Positions 1 to 7,743 of a DNA stretch of 12,616 nt are shown one piece after another (position 1 is the stretch's first letter; each line of letters opens with the position of its first letter). The stretch covers positions 1-12,616 of the forward strand of contig JAFTXF010000164.1 in assembly GCA_017461685.1 (NCBI GenBank). Reading direction: 5' to 3'. The notes under the pieces are model-generated. The model was given only the letters and a program-made list of their open reading frames with translations. It did no database searches and was not told the DNA's origin. Source of the DNA: Lachnospiraceae bacterium. GTDB lineage: Bacteria; Bacillota; Clostridia; Lachnospirales; Lachnospiraceae. The position numbers and the translations under genes were made by a program.

Positions 1-830
1 ATAATATCAAGGTGGCAGGCGTGGATTTATCTGACGGTGCAGTGGTAGAAGTAATCTATGACGCGCATTTGAATGAAAACGCAGTGGTAGGCAATCAGGA
101 TGATAATAAGAACAGTGTATATTTACAGTATTCCAATAATCCCAATGCAGGCGGGGAAGGCGATTTGGGCCAGACCGAAGAAGATACGGTTTGGGTATTT
201 ACTTATGAGCTGGATGTAACTAAGGTAGACGGCAAGGACAATACCAAAAAGCTGGCAGATGCCCGGTTTGTGCTGTACCGTGAAATCAGCAGCAGTACCG
301 ATAACGCTTCCGGTGACAATGCAGGGGAAGCCGGTGGTGAGGGCACTGGCGGCGATTCTGGCAATACCGGCGAAGGCACCGGTGGTGCGGAAGGCGGCAA
401 TGCGGACAGTACTGTAAATGTGACAAAGGAGTACGTGACGGTGGACAGTGACGGCAGAGTTAGCAGCTGGACAGAGGATAAGAATGCTGCAAGCACATTG
501 ATTTCCGGCACGGACGGTTTATTTAAGGTATTGGGTCTGGACCACGGCACTTATTATCTGGAAGAAATCAAAGCGCCGGCAGGATACAATTTGCTGAAGG
601 AGCCGGTTGAGGTGGTTATCAGTGCTGCTCATAAGGAAAAAAGTGACACAGTCAGCGCAGAAACAGTCATTACGGTAAATGGCGCAGATGCAATTGTTGT
701 GGAAAATAATGCAGGTGCCACCTTGCCGGAAACCGGTGGTATCGGTACCACAATTTTCTACATGATAGGTGCGGTTCTGGTACTTGGTGCGGTTGTGCTG
801 CTGATTACCAGGCGCCGTATGGCAGGTTAA
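1..830 (+). CDS. LPXTG pilus backbone pilin (SpaA/Cna-B type), 5' end outside the window
   Basis: C-terminal part of a sortase-anchored major pilin. The frame is open from base 3 (Asn-Ile-Lys before the GTG at 12), so the true start lies upstream and that GTG is not the start. Counting from that GTG as residue 1, residues 1-45 look like the end of a pilin isopeptide domain (ending YSNNPN). Residues 65-235 are a Cna-B/SpaA prealbumin-like domain: Lys71 in TKVDGKD and an Asn in VENNAG are the likely isopeptide partners, with the catalytic Glu in YYLEEIKAPAGYN. Then come the sorting signal LPETG (bases 723-737), a hydrophobic helix and the RRR tail. A Gly/Ser/Thr/Asn-rich insertion of about 40 residues (bases about 285-420) splits the domain. 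The class C sortase gene follows, as in known pilus operons. Family assignment is firm; backbone rather than accessory role is inferred from the two-domain C-terminal layout. Confidence 0.9.
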   Translation, partial: NIKVAGVDLSDGAVVEVIYDAHLNENAVVGNQDDNKNSVYLQYSNNPNAGGEGDLGQTEEDTVWVFTYELDVTKVDGKDNTKKLADARFVLYREISSSTDNASGDNAGEAGGEGTGGDSGNTGEGTGGAEGGNADSTVNVTKEYVTVDSDGRVSSWTEDKNAASTLISGTDGLFKVLGLDHGTYYLEEIKAPAGYNLLKEPVEVVISAAHKEKSDTVSAETVITVNGADAIVVENNAGATLPETGGIGTTIFYMIGAVLVLGAVVLLITRRRMAG

Positions 831-923
831 TAGCTGCATGGTAATTTAAAGAAAATATTATGTATTCGCTGTATGACCGCCGAAGGTTTTCTTCCCGGTC
901 TGCAGCGGCAAGGAGAGGCTTGC

Positions 924-1652
924 ATGAAGAAGAAATCAGGAAAATTCACCACTATCATTTTAATACTGATATTGATTGCAGGGCTGTCCTTGCTGCTGTA
1001 TCCTTCCATAAGCGATTATTGGAATTCTTTGACCCAATCCAGGGCCATTGCCAATTATGTAGAGAAAGTAGCCAACATGGATGCACATCAGTATGATGAG
1101 CTTTGGGCGGCCGCGGAGGCATACAATCAATCCCTGTCGGAGCAAGGTACTCTTTATCATCTTAAGGAGGAGCAAAAGGCAGAGTACGAGAGCCTTTTAA
1201 ATGTTTCGGGAACCGGTGTAATGGGTTATATTGAGATACCGGACATCAATTGTGTGCTGCCTATTTATCACGGGACGGAAGAATCCGTGCTGCAGATTGC
1301 GGTGGGGCATCTGGAATGGACCAGTCTGCCGGTTGGCGGAGAAAGCACCCATTGTGTAATATCGGGACATCGTGGCCTGCCCAGCGCAAAATTATTTACG
1401 GATTTGGATAAAGTGGAAGTGGGAGATTTGTTTATGCTTCGTGTGTTGGATGAAGTATTGACCTATGAGGTTGACCGAATTTTGATTGTGGAGCCGCAGG
1501 AAACGGAGGCGCTACAGATTGTGGAGGGAAAAGATCTCTGTACCCTATTTACCTGTACCCCATACGGCATCAATACCCACCGTATGCTGGTGCAGGGGCA
1601 CCGTGTTGACAATCCGGAGGAAACGAAAGCAATCGGGGGAAAGGGGAGGTGA
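924..1652 (+). CDS. Class C sortase (pilin polymerase)
   Basis: Membrane-bound transpeptidase that cleaves LPXTG pilins and joins them to a pilin lysine, polymerising the shaft. The start is ATG 924, with AAGGAGAGG 5 nt upstream; an in-frame ATG at 873 would place 17 polar residues before the membrane anchor and has no ribosome binding site. The 242-residue product has a positive N-terminus, a transmembrane helix at about 9-26, a helical stretch at 35-92, then the sortase barrel from GYIEIP (101). Catalytic residues are His149 (ISGHRG), Cys211 (TLFTC) and Arg220 (INTHR). Motifs such as GGESTH and LPSAKLFTDLDK are typical of class C. Two usual class C traits are missing: the DPF/DPW lid motif, which would sit near residues 65-90, and a C-terminal membrane helix (the tail is polar). 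The next gene starts 5 nt after the stop, so the two are co-transcribed. Confidence 0.93.
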   Translation: MKKKSGKFTTIILILILIAGLSLLLYPSISDYWNSLTQSRAIANYVEKVANMDAHQYDELWAAAEAYNQSLSEQGTLYHLKEEQKAEYESLLNVSGTGVMGYIEIPDINCVLPIYHGTEESVLQIAVGHLEWTSLPVGGESTHCVISGHRGLPSAKLFTDLDKVEVGDLFMLRVLDEVLTYEVDRILIVEPQETEALQIVEGKDLCTLFTCTPYGINTHRMLVQGHRVDNPEETKAIGGKGR

Positions 1653-1657
1653 CGTCT

Positions 1658-2602
1658 ATGAAGCGCTTTAGGGATTGTTTTTATTTTGTTTTTAAGGGAA
1701 CTATCGGTATCCTGCTTGCAGTATGGATGTCAGTGTATATGTTGCCTGTACCGGCATTGGCGGCAGGAAATGTGAATATTGAGAGTGAGAATTCGACAGC
1801 AGAAAATGTAGATACTGAGAGTGAGGATTCGACAGCAGAAAATGTAGATACTGAGAGTGAGGATTCGACAGCAGAAAATGTGGATACTGAGAGGGAGGAG
1901 GCGGCAGAAAATATAGATACCGAGAAAGCGGTCAGCTTAACCTTGTGCTTTCAGGATGGCGAAACCGCAGTGGTTGGGGCTTCGTTTGAAATCTATTTTA
2001 TAGCCACAGTAGATGAATATGGAGAAGTGACCTTTACCAAGGATTTTAAACAATTTCAGGACAATTTTGGGGGAGGCAATGAGGCGGATTGGAGAAGCAT
2101 GGCGTTTATGATGGAGGAGTACGTGCTTCAGAACGATATTTCCCCTGCAGCCGGGGGAAAGACCGATGTCCGGGGAGAATTATCTTTTCCGGGCGGCGAG
2201 AGGAAACTGGAGCAGGGATGGTATTTGGTGAGCGGCTCCCTTCATACGCAGGGTGGGAAGGAGTACACAACACAACCGTTTCCGGTGCAGCTTCCCCTTT
2301 TGGAGGAAGAGGACGGTGGCTGGCTTTATGAAGTGACGGCTTATATCAAATATATGGTCCGGCCTGAGACACCGGAAGAGCCCGAAACACCCGAGGGACC
2401 GGAAGAACCGGGGAAGCCTGAAACGTCGGAAGTGCCTGAAATACCGGAGGGCACTGAGGATTCCGTATTGCCCCAGACGGGGCAGTATTGGTGGCCCATG
2501 TTTATACTTTTTGCTGCCGGTCTGGTGTTTATAATCATTGGTTTCATACGTTGCCTGGGTGTTGCTGAGGAAGAGTCAGATGAAAACTCACATAAAAACT
2601 AA
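1658..2602 (+). CDS. LPQTG-anchored surface protein, probable accessory pilin
   Basis: Secreted protein of 314 residues, probably a minor or basal pilus subunit or an adhesin. The start is ATG 1658, preceded by GGGGAGGTG at 1643-1651; the in-frame GTG at 1649 lies inside that ribosome binding site. It has a long signal peptide (residues 1 to about 36: positive start, hydrophobic core, VPALAA). A 12-residue repeat follows (about 42-88; consensus ESEDSTAENVDT), then a globular region at 90-235 (SLTLCFQDGETAVVGASFEIYF and KLEQGWYLVSG resemble Cna-B/pilin-like strands, though I cannot name a domain). A Pro/Glu-rich stalk (about 237-265) leads to LPQTG (271-275), a hydrophobic helix and a charged tail. 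The tail is longer than usual (CLGVAEEESDENSHKN) and its coding bases overlap the next gene by 23 bp. The position between two sortases supports a pilus role; the exact role is inferred. Confidence 0.82.
   Translation: MKRFRDCFYFVFKGTIGILLAVWMSVYMLPVPALAAGNVNIESENSTAENVDTESEDSTAENVDTESEDSTAENVDTEREEAAENIDTEKAVSLTLCFQDGETAVVGASFEIYFIATVDEYGEVTFTKDFKQFQDNFGGGNEADWRSMAFMMEEYVLQNDISPAAGGKTDVRGELSFPGGERKLEQGWYLVSGSLHTQGGKEYTTQPFPVQLPLLEEEDGGWLYEVTAYIKYMVRPETPEEPETPEGPEEPGKPETSEVPEIPEGTEDSVLPQTGQYWWPMFILFAAGLVFIIIGFIRCLGVAEEESDENSHKN
1781..1921 (+). repeat. 36-bp in-frame tandem repeat in the LPQTG protein gene
   Basis: Three full 36-bp units lie at 1781-1816, 1817-1852 and 1853-1888, followed by a degenerate 33-bp unit at 1889-1921 that has lost one codon. 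Units 2 and 3 differ at one base (GTA/GTG codon). Each encodes ESE(N/D)STAENVDT, an acidic low-complexity spacer just after the signal peptide. The preceding GNVNI residues look like the decayed tail of an earlier unit. Near-identity of the units suggests recent expansion and possible length variation between strains. Confidence 0.95.
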
Positions 2603-3248
2603 AAAAGGCATACCTGCTATTTTAATAGGACTTGTGCTGCTGGCATTGGCTCTTACTCTTGGCGTCTATAATTTGTATGGCGAATGGCGGGCTTTGCAGG
2701 CTGTGAGGGAAACGATGCGTTATCTGGAGTATTATTTGGTGGATAGCGTCATGCATGAAGATAGTGAGGACATAAAGACAAGAGCTGGAAAGTCTATGGA
2801 TGCAAATCCCGATGTGAAAACTTCTTGGGATAGAAAGCAGGAAAGGGCAGAAAAAGATATGCCTGCGGTAAATGTGAGAGACCGGGACTATATCGGAATT
2901 GTAGCAATTCCCGGGTATGAGTTGGAACTTCCTGTTATCAGTGAATGGAGTTATTCTGCACTAAAGTCAGCACCTTGCCGATATGCCGGCTCTGCCTATG
3001 CCGGGGATTTGGTAATCGCGGGACACAATTACCGGGCACATTTTGCCTGTCTGCCTGAGCTTAAGGAAGGAGAACAGGTGGTTTTCACAGATATGGAGGG
3101 CAATGTATTTATCTACGAAGTAACCGGGCAGGAAATATTAAATGCAGAGGCGGTAGTGGCGGTAAAAAGAGGGGATTGGGATTTGACATTATTTACCTGT
3201 ACCGGAGACGGTACCCGTCGAATTGTGGTGCGGTGCCGGCTTTTGTAG
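2580..3248 (+). CDS. Second sortase (class B/D-like), accessory to the pilus operon
   Basis: Sortase-family transpeptidase of 222 residues. The start is ATG 2580, preceded by GAGGAAG 6 nt upstream; an upstream in-frame ATG at 2538 would lack this spacing and prepend an apolar stretch read from the neighbour's anchor codons. There is a positive N-terminus, a membrane helix at about 11-30, a charged linker at about 35-100, then the barrel from YIGIVAIPG. Catalytic residues are His149 (IAGHNYRAHF), Cys207 (LTLFTC) and Arg213 or Arg214 (TGDGTRR). GHNY and WDLTLFTCTGDG set it apart from the class C enzyme two genes upstream; the exact class cannot be fixed by eye. It overlaps the LPQTG gene by 23 bp, so translation is probably coupled. 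A plausible role is anchoring the LPQTG protein or the finished pilus to peptidoglycan (inference). Confidence 0.88.
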   Translation: MKTHIKTKKGIPAILIGLVLLALALTLGVYNLYGEWRALQAVRETMRYLEYYLVDSVMHEDSEDIKTRAGKSMDANPDVKTSWDRKQERAEKDMPAVNVRDRDYIGIVAIPGYELELPVISEWSYSALKSAPCRYAGSAYAGDLVIAGHNYRAHFACLPELKEGEQVVFTDMEGNVFIYEVTGQEILNAEAVVAVKRGDWDLTLFTCTGDGTRRIVVRCRLL

Positions 3249-3309
3249 GTGGCAGGCATTATCGGCGAGCTGTGGCTTCGGACGGTTCCTGAAATCTTTC
3301 CGGCACCCC

Positions 3310-3339
3310 TTGACGTATGCTTTGGTAATAGCGTATACT
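3310..3339 (+). promoter_or_regulatory. Sigma-70/SigA-type promoter for phosphoglucomutase
   Basis: TTGACG at 3310-3315 and TATACT at 3334-3339, separated by 18 bp, lie 54 bp before the phosphoglucomutase start. Both hexamers are close to consensus. No clear terminator separates this promoter from the sortase operon, so some read-through is possible. Confidence 0.7.
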
Positions 3340-3393
3340 TATTTTAGTGGAAATTACTAAGTTTCCATAATATGTAAAAGGTTAGGTGACATT

Positions 3394-5076
3394 ATGTACA
3401 TGGATGATTACAAACGCTGGCTGGAGGCAGACCTGGAAGACGCCGCTTTAAAGGCTGAACTGGAGGCTATTGCCGGCAATGAGGAAGAGATTAAAGACCG
3501 TTTTGCGGTTTCTTTGGCATTTGGTACTGCAGGTTTGCGTGGCGTATTAGGTGCCGGTACAAACCGTATGAATATTTATGTTGTACGTCAGGCTACTCAG
3601 GGACTTGCCAACTGGGTAAAGACTCAGGGTGGCAATCAATTGGTGGCAATCAGCTATGACAGCCGTATTAACAGTGATGTTTTTGCAAAAACAGCTGCTT
3701 GTGTATTGGCTGCAAATGGCATTAAAGTTCGCATTTATGACGCGTTGATGCCGGTTCCTGCACTGAGCTTTGCGACTCGTTTCTATGAGGCCAATGCAGG
3801 TATTATGGTGACAGCTTCTCACAACCCTGCCAAGTACAATGGTTATAAGGCTTACGGTCCTGACGGCTGTCAGATGACGGATGAAGCAGCGGATATTGTT
3901 TACGCTGAGATTCAGAAGACAGACATACTGACCGGCGCGAAGTTAATGAGCTTTGAAGAAGGTATGGCAGCAGGACTTATTGAATATGTAGGTGATGATT
4001 GCAAGGAAGCTCTTTACGAAGCTATCGAGGCACGCAGTGTTCGGCCGGGTCTTTGCAAGACTGCAGGTTTAAAGCTTGTTTACTCTCCGTTAAACGGTTC
4101 CGGTCTGGTGCCGGTTATGCGTATTTTAAAGGATATCGGTATTGAGGATGTTACCATTGTTCCGGAGCAGCAGTATCCGGATGGCAATTTCCCGACTTGC
4201 CCTTATCCGAACCCTGAGATTTTTGAAGCACTTCGTCTGGGTCTGGAATTGGCACAGAAGGAAGATGCAGACCTGATGCTGGCGACGGACCCTGATGCAG
4301 ACCGTGTTGGTATCGCTATTAAGTGTCCGGACGGTACATACCAGCTTGTTACCGGTAATGAAGTTGGTGTTCTGCTATTAGATTACATTTGTGCAGGCCG
4401 TATCGAGAATGGCACTATGCCGGCAAACCCTGTAGCAGTGAAGTCTATCGTTTCTACTCCTTTGGCAGACGCTGTGGCAGCTAATTACGGTGTTGAGCTT
4501 AGAAGTGTTCTTACAGGCTTTAAGTGGATTGGCGACCAGATTGCAGGCTTAGAGGCAGCCGGTGAGGTTGAGCGTTTTATCTTTGGCTTTGAAGAGAGCT
4601 ACGGATATCTGGATGGTCCGTATGTACGTGATAAGGATGCCATTATCGGTTCTATGCTGATTTGCGAAATGGCAGCTTACTACCGCAGTATCGGTTCTTC
4701 CATTAAGCAGCGCTTAGAGGAGATTTATGCGCAGTACGGCCGTTACCTCAATAAGGTGGACAGCTTTGAATTCCCGGGTCTTTCCGGTATGGACAAGATG
4801 GCCGGTATTATGAATGACCTTCGTGAGAATCCGCCAAAGGAAATCGGTGGTTTTGCCGTGGTGAAGGTTACCGATTATAGGAAACCGGAAGAAACCGGTC
4901 TGCCGGCAGCAAACGTTTTGATTTACGCGCTGGAAGGCGGTGCAACCGTAGTGGTTCGTCCTTCCGGTACAGAGCCGAAGATTAAGGCATACTTTACCAC
5001 TCTCGGCAAGGATCTTGCAGAGGCAGAAGCACAGAAGGCAGTACTTGCTGAGGCGTTGAAGCCGCTGTTTGTTTAG
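3394..5076 (+). CDS. pgcA: Alpha-phosphoglucomutase / phosphomannomutase family enzyme
   Basis: Interconverts glucose-6-phosphate and glucose-1-phosphate in the cytoplasm, feeding UDP-glucose, glycogen and surface-polysaccharide synthesis. The 560-residue length fits the long PgcA-like form of Firmicutes. All four active-site loops are present: the phosphoserine loop TASHNP (Ser142), the Mg2+ loop DPDADR (Asp299, Asp301, Asp303), the sugar-binding loop FEESYG (399-404), and the phosphate-binding loop RPSGTEPK (522-529). GTAGLRG near residue 45 is also typical. ATG 3394 and ATG 3400 are both possible starts; AGGTGA at 3384-3389 is 4 nt from the first and 10 nt from the second, so the start could be two codons later. 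The gene has its own promoter and terminator and is a single-gene unit. Specificity for glucose over mannose cannot be proven by eye. Confidence 0.95.
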   Translation: MYMDDYKRWLEADLEDAALKAELEAIAGNEEEIKDRFAVSLAFGTAGLRGVLGAGTNRMNIYVVRQATQGLANWVKTQGGNQLVAISYDSRINSDVFAKTAACVLAANGIKVRIYDALMPVPALSFATRFYEANAGIMVTASHNPAKYNGYKAYGPDGCQMTDEAADIVYAEIQKTDILTGAKLMSFEEGMAAGLIEYVGDDCKEALYEAIEARSVRPGLCKTAGLKLVYSPLNGSGLVPVMRILKDIGIEDVTIVPEQQYPDGNFPTCPYPNPEIFEALRLGLELAQKEDADLMLATDPDADRVGIAIKCPDGTYQLVTGNEVGVLLLDYICAGRIENGTMPANPVAVKSIVSTPLADAVAANYGVELRSVLTGFKWIGDQIAGLEAAGEVERFIFGFEESYGYLDGPYVRDKDAIIGSMLICEMAAYYRSIGSSIKQRLEEIYAQYGRYLNKVDSFEFPGLSGMDKMAGIMNDLRENPPKEIGGFAVVKVTDYRKPEETGLPAANVLIYALEGGATVVVRPSGTEPKIKAYFTTLGKDLAEAEAQKAVLAEALKPLFV

Positions 5077-5156
5077 TTTTTCATGGCTTTCATGTGTTTC
5101 ATAAGCATGCATAAGTTTTCAACAGTAGTTAGGCTGCGGAATGAATAGGAAATATT

Positions 5157-5195
5157 ACACCGGGTGAGTGGATGCTCACCCGGTGTTGTGTTATT
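5157..5195 (+). terminator. Rho-independent terminator of phosphoglucomutase
   Basis: A perfect 12-bp stem (5157-5168 with 5175-5186, ACACCGGGTGAG and its complement) has a 6-nt loop TGGATG and is followed by the T-rich tail TGTGTTATTT. It lies 80 bp after the stop codon. Confidence 0.9.
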
Positions 5196-5221
5196 TCGGG
5201 CAAATTAGTAATTTGGACATA

Positions 5222-5250
5222 TTGCAGTTTCATTCATATTATGTTAGAAT
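5222..5250 (+). promoter_or_regulatory. Promoter for the WbsX-like / FliB-like operon
   Basis: TTGCAG at 5222-5227 and TAGAAT at 5245-5250 are 17 bp apart, with an extended -10 TGT just before the -10 hexamer. This leaves an untranslated leader of about 80 nt before the ATG at 5339, where no riboswitch-like structure is evident. Confidence 0.6.
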
Positions 5251-5338
5251 CATAAAAAATTAGTATGTATTTTAAGGACAATGAAGAATATATGCAAAAG
5301 GTGCAGCATAATTACAGAGATTATTTAGGAGGAGCGTT

Positions 5339-6459
5339 ATGAAAAAATATGATATTGCAGCTTACATCTGGCCGGCGTACACGGGGGATGAAGAGAGAAC
5401 CAGGATCTTCTGGCCGGAGGGTATCGGAGAATGGCAGACGGTCAAGAATATCAGCGAGACAATGCAGTATAAGCCAAAGGATTATGTATGGGACAGGAAG
5501 CCACTTTGGGGTTATGTGAATGAGGCTGACCCATATGTCATGGAGATGGAGATTGAGGCGGCACTGGATCACGGCGTGAATGTATTTATTTACGACTGGT
5601 ATTGGTACGATAACCGTCCTTTTTTGGAAAATTGCTTAAATGAAGGTTTCTTGAAGGCCAAGAATCGTGATAAGATGAAATTTTACCTGATGTGGGCAAA
5701 TCATGATGCCAAAACCGTATGGGACAGAAGAAATGCACATATGGATACAACCATTTGGGAGGGCAAGGTAAATGCTGAGCAGTTTTACACCATCGGAAGA
5801 CGCTGGATTGAACAGTATTTCGGATTGTCCTGCTATTATAAGATTGACGGAAGCCTGTAGTCAGCATCTATGACGTGGCTAACTTTATAAACGGTCTGGG
5901 CGGTGTAGAGCAGGCAAAGGAAGCACTTCGCTGGCTGGACCGGGAGGCGAGAAAGGCAGGTCATCCGGGCGTGCATGTGCAGATGGTAAAGTGGGGAGAT
6001 GCAAATCTTAACCTATCCGGTGTGGACGGAAGTCATTTGCAGATGGGGCAGATGGAGGCATTTCAGGCTTTGGGCTTTGCCTCCTGTACCCATTATCAGT
6101 ATGTACATTTTACAGATGTTTCCAGAGAATATGAACAGATTATGCCGGAGGTATTAAAAGAGTGGGAAAGCACCGGTCAGAAGGCAGAGGGCGCGTATTT
6201 CCCGCATGTATCTATTGGCTGGGATAATAATCCGAGATTTTTTGAATTCAGGCCTGCTGTTATGAAAAATAATACGCCGGAGGCCTTTGAGGCTGCCCTG
6301 AGAGAAGCGAAGGACTATGCGGACAAGCATAATACGGTACCGTTAATTACGGTAAATAGCTGGAATGAGTGGACAGAGACCAGCTATCTGGAGCCGGATA
6401 CCCTGTACGGTTACGGGTATTTGCAGGCGATTAAGAAGGTATTTTGCGGAGAAGACTGA
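5339..6459 (+). pseudogene. WbsX-family (GH99-like) protein, interrupted by a one-base frameshift
   Basis: WbsX-like proteins (GH99-like, annotated as glycosyltransferase WbsX) occur in polysaccharide gene clusters and are linked to glycan synthesis or processing; the exact reaction is uncertain. The first frame, from ATG 5339 (AGGAGGAG 4 nt upstream), runs to a stop at 5858-5860. It carries IAAYIWPAY, VFIYDWYWYDNRPF and the end CYYKIDGSL. A second frame continues through VVSIYDVANFINGLGG from about 5857 to the stop at 6457-6459, with VPLITVNSWNEWTETSYLEP near its end. Inserting one A in GGAAG at about 5850-5853 restores DGKPVVSIYDVANF, the expected family reading, and gives a protein of about 373 residues, the usual family length. 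There is no in-frame start with a ribosome binding site for the second half. It is either a real one-base deletion (young pseudogene) or a sequencing error; the two halves show no other decay. Confidence 0.85.
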
Positions 6460-7664
6460 TGTTATATGTGAAGCCTGATTATTATCAGAAGTTTAAGTGT
6501 ACTGCCGACAAGTGTGAGGCTACCTGCTGTGCCGGCTGGCAGATTGTCATTGATGAGGCTTCTTTGGAATGCTACAAAGAATTGCCCGGTGCATACGGCG
6601 AGGTGTTGCGGGAACGGATTGACTGGGAAGAAGGAATTTTTAAACAGGATGCCTGTAAAAGATGTGCCTTTTTGAAGGCAGACAACCTATGTGATATGTT
6701 TGAGCACTTAGGCGAGGACAGTCTTTGTGTGACTTGCACCAATTATCCGAGACATATTGAAGAATTTGAAAATGTAAGAGAAATTACCTTGTCTATATCC
6801 TGCCCGGAGGCGGCCAGTATTATTTTGGGCCGGGAGGAGCCAGTGACCTTTTGTGAGGAGGAAGTAGACGGAGAGGATGAGGAGTTTGAGGATTTCGACC
6901 CGTTCTTTTTCTCCTATTTGGAGGACGCCAGAAAGGTTATTTTGGGGATTTTACAAAACCGCTCTTTAGATATTTCCGTCAGGGCGGCATTGGTGCAGCG
7001 TATGGCTGAAGAAATGCAGGAAATAATTTTGGAGGCGGAGCTGTTTGAGTTGGCAGATGTTTTTGAGAAATACGAAGACGATGCGTTCTTGCATCATGCT
7101 GTTCAGGCCATTGAAAAGGAACTTGCGCAATTTCACGGAGCGGACGGTGATGCTTTCCGGTATTCCAAGGCCATATTCGGTAAACTGTATGAGCTGGAGC
7201 ATTTAAGTGAAGAGTGGGAGCCTTATCTGGAGCAATGCTGGGAGCTTTTATACGGCGAAAAGGCAGCGGGCTATTATGCTGTACACAAGGAATTTGCGGC
7301 GTGGTGCAAAATAGCACCGGCGCAGGGTGGCACTAAGCCATGTGCTGTGCAAGGTTCCGATAGCACTCGAAGTAACGGGCAGGACGTACCGGATTTTAAC
7401 CTGGATATTATATTAGAGCAGTTATTAGTATACTTTATTTTTACATACTTTTGCGGTGCAGTTTATGATGATAATATCATCGGCAAGGTGCAAATGTCTC
7501 TTATCAGTGTGCATATTTTGTGTGAAATGTTCGTAGCCAAGTGGACAGAGCAGCATACACTGACAAGAAAGGATATAGAACGCATCGTGTATCGGTATTC
7601 CAGGGAACTGGAGCATTCCGATGTGAATCTGGAACTGTTAGAGGAGGCCCGGGGCCTCACATAA
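6459..7664 (+). CDS. fliB: FliB-family protein (flagellin lysine N-methylase-like)
   Basis: Homologous to FliB, which methylates lysines of flagellin in Salmonella. The start is ATG 6459, overlapping the preceding stop as TGATG, with GGAGAAG 4 nt upstream; the TTG at 6444 is a less likely start. The product has 401 residues. The N-terminal third is cysteine-rich: C14, C19, C23 and C24 (KCTADKCEATCC), C66 and C69, C78, C90 and C93 (LCVTC), and C115 (ISCPEA), a pattern suggesting a bound metal or Fe-S cluster. The remainder is helical and acidic, with a Ser/Asn/Gly-rich linker near residues 285-307. No flagellar genes are visible in the window, and FliB-like genes occur in non-flagellated Clostridia, so the substrate here is open. 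Coupling to the WbsX-like gene suggests an envelope or surface-protein target (inference). Confidence 0.85.
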   Translation: MLYVKPDYYQKFKCTADKCEATCCAGWQIVIDEASLECYKELPGAYGEVLRERIDWEEGIFKQDACKRCAFLKADNLCDMFEHLGEDSLCVTCTNYPRHIEEFENVREITLSISCPEAASIILGREEPVTFCEEEVDGEDEEFEDFDPFFFSYLEDARKVILGILQNRSLDISVRAALVQRMAEEMQEIILEAELFELADVFEKYEDDAFLHHAVQAIEKELAQFHGADGDAFRYSKAIFGKLYELEHLSEEWEPYLEQCWELLYGEKAAGYYAVHKEFAAWCKIAPAQGGTKPCAVQGSDSTRSNGQDVPDFNLDIILEQLLVYFIFTYFCGAVYDDNIIGKVQMSLISVHILCEMFVAKWTEQHTLTRKDIERIVYRYSRELEHSDVNLELLEEARGLT

Positions 7665-7671
7665 TTTGCTA

Positions 7672-7699
7672 TTGCTTTTCTTACACGATATGCTAAAAT
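7672..7699 (+). promoter_or_regulatory. Putative promoter for nicotinamidase
   Basis: TTGCTT at 7672-7677 and TAAAAT at 7694-7699 are 16 bp apart, with an extended -10 TGC before the -10 hexamer. It lies 54 bp before the start codon, just past the FliB-like stop. Confidence 0.5.
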
Positions 7700-7727
7700 A
7701 TATGTGTAGTATTGTGGTAACACACAT

Positions 7728-7743
7728 GTAGGCGTTTGCGAAA
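7728..7743 (+). repeat. Solo copy of the GTAGGCGTTTGCGAAA repeat
   Basis: This 16-bp stretch is identical to 12422-12437 and differs by one base from 8324-8339. It runs directly into the nicotinamidase ribosome binding site (GCGAAAGGAGC), so the repeat lies in the 5' leader of that mRNA. No matching inverted partner is visible nearby. Confidence 0.8.

Noticed and set aside
203..550. Minus-strand open frame rich in Pro/Ser within the pilin gene
   Set aside because: It is the antisense of the Gly-rich insertion; the composition is explained by the pilin codons.
1781..1921. CRISPR-like array
   Set aside because: The 36-bp units are directly adjacent with no spacers and stay in frame in a surface-protein gene.
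3232..3307. GGTGCCGG / CCGGCACC inverted repeat around the end of the second sortase gene
   Set aside because: The arms are only 8 bp and are separated by 60 bp, with no T-run after them; likely chance.
7644..7658. GAGGCCC/GGGCCTC hairpin as terminator of the FliB-like gene
   Set aside because: The loop would be only one base for the full stem, it lies inside the last codons, and the T-rich stretch downstream is interrupted.
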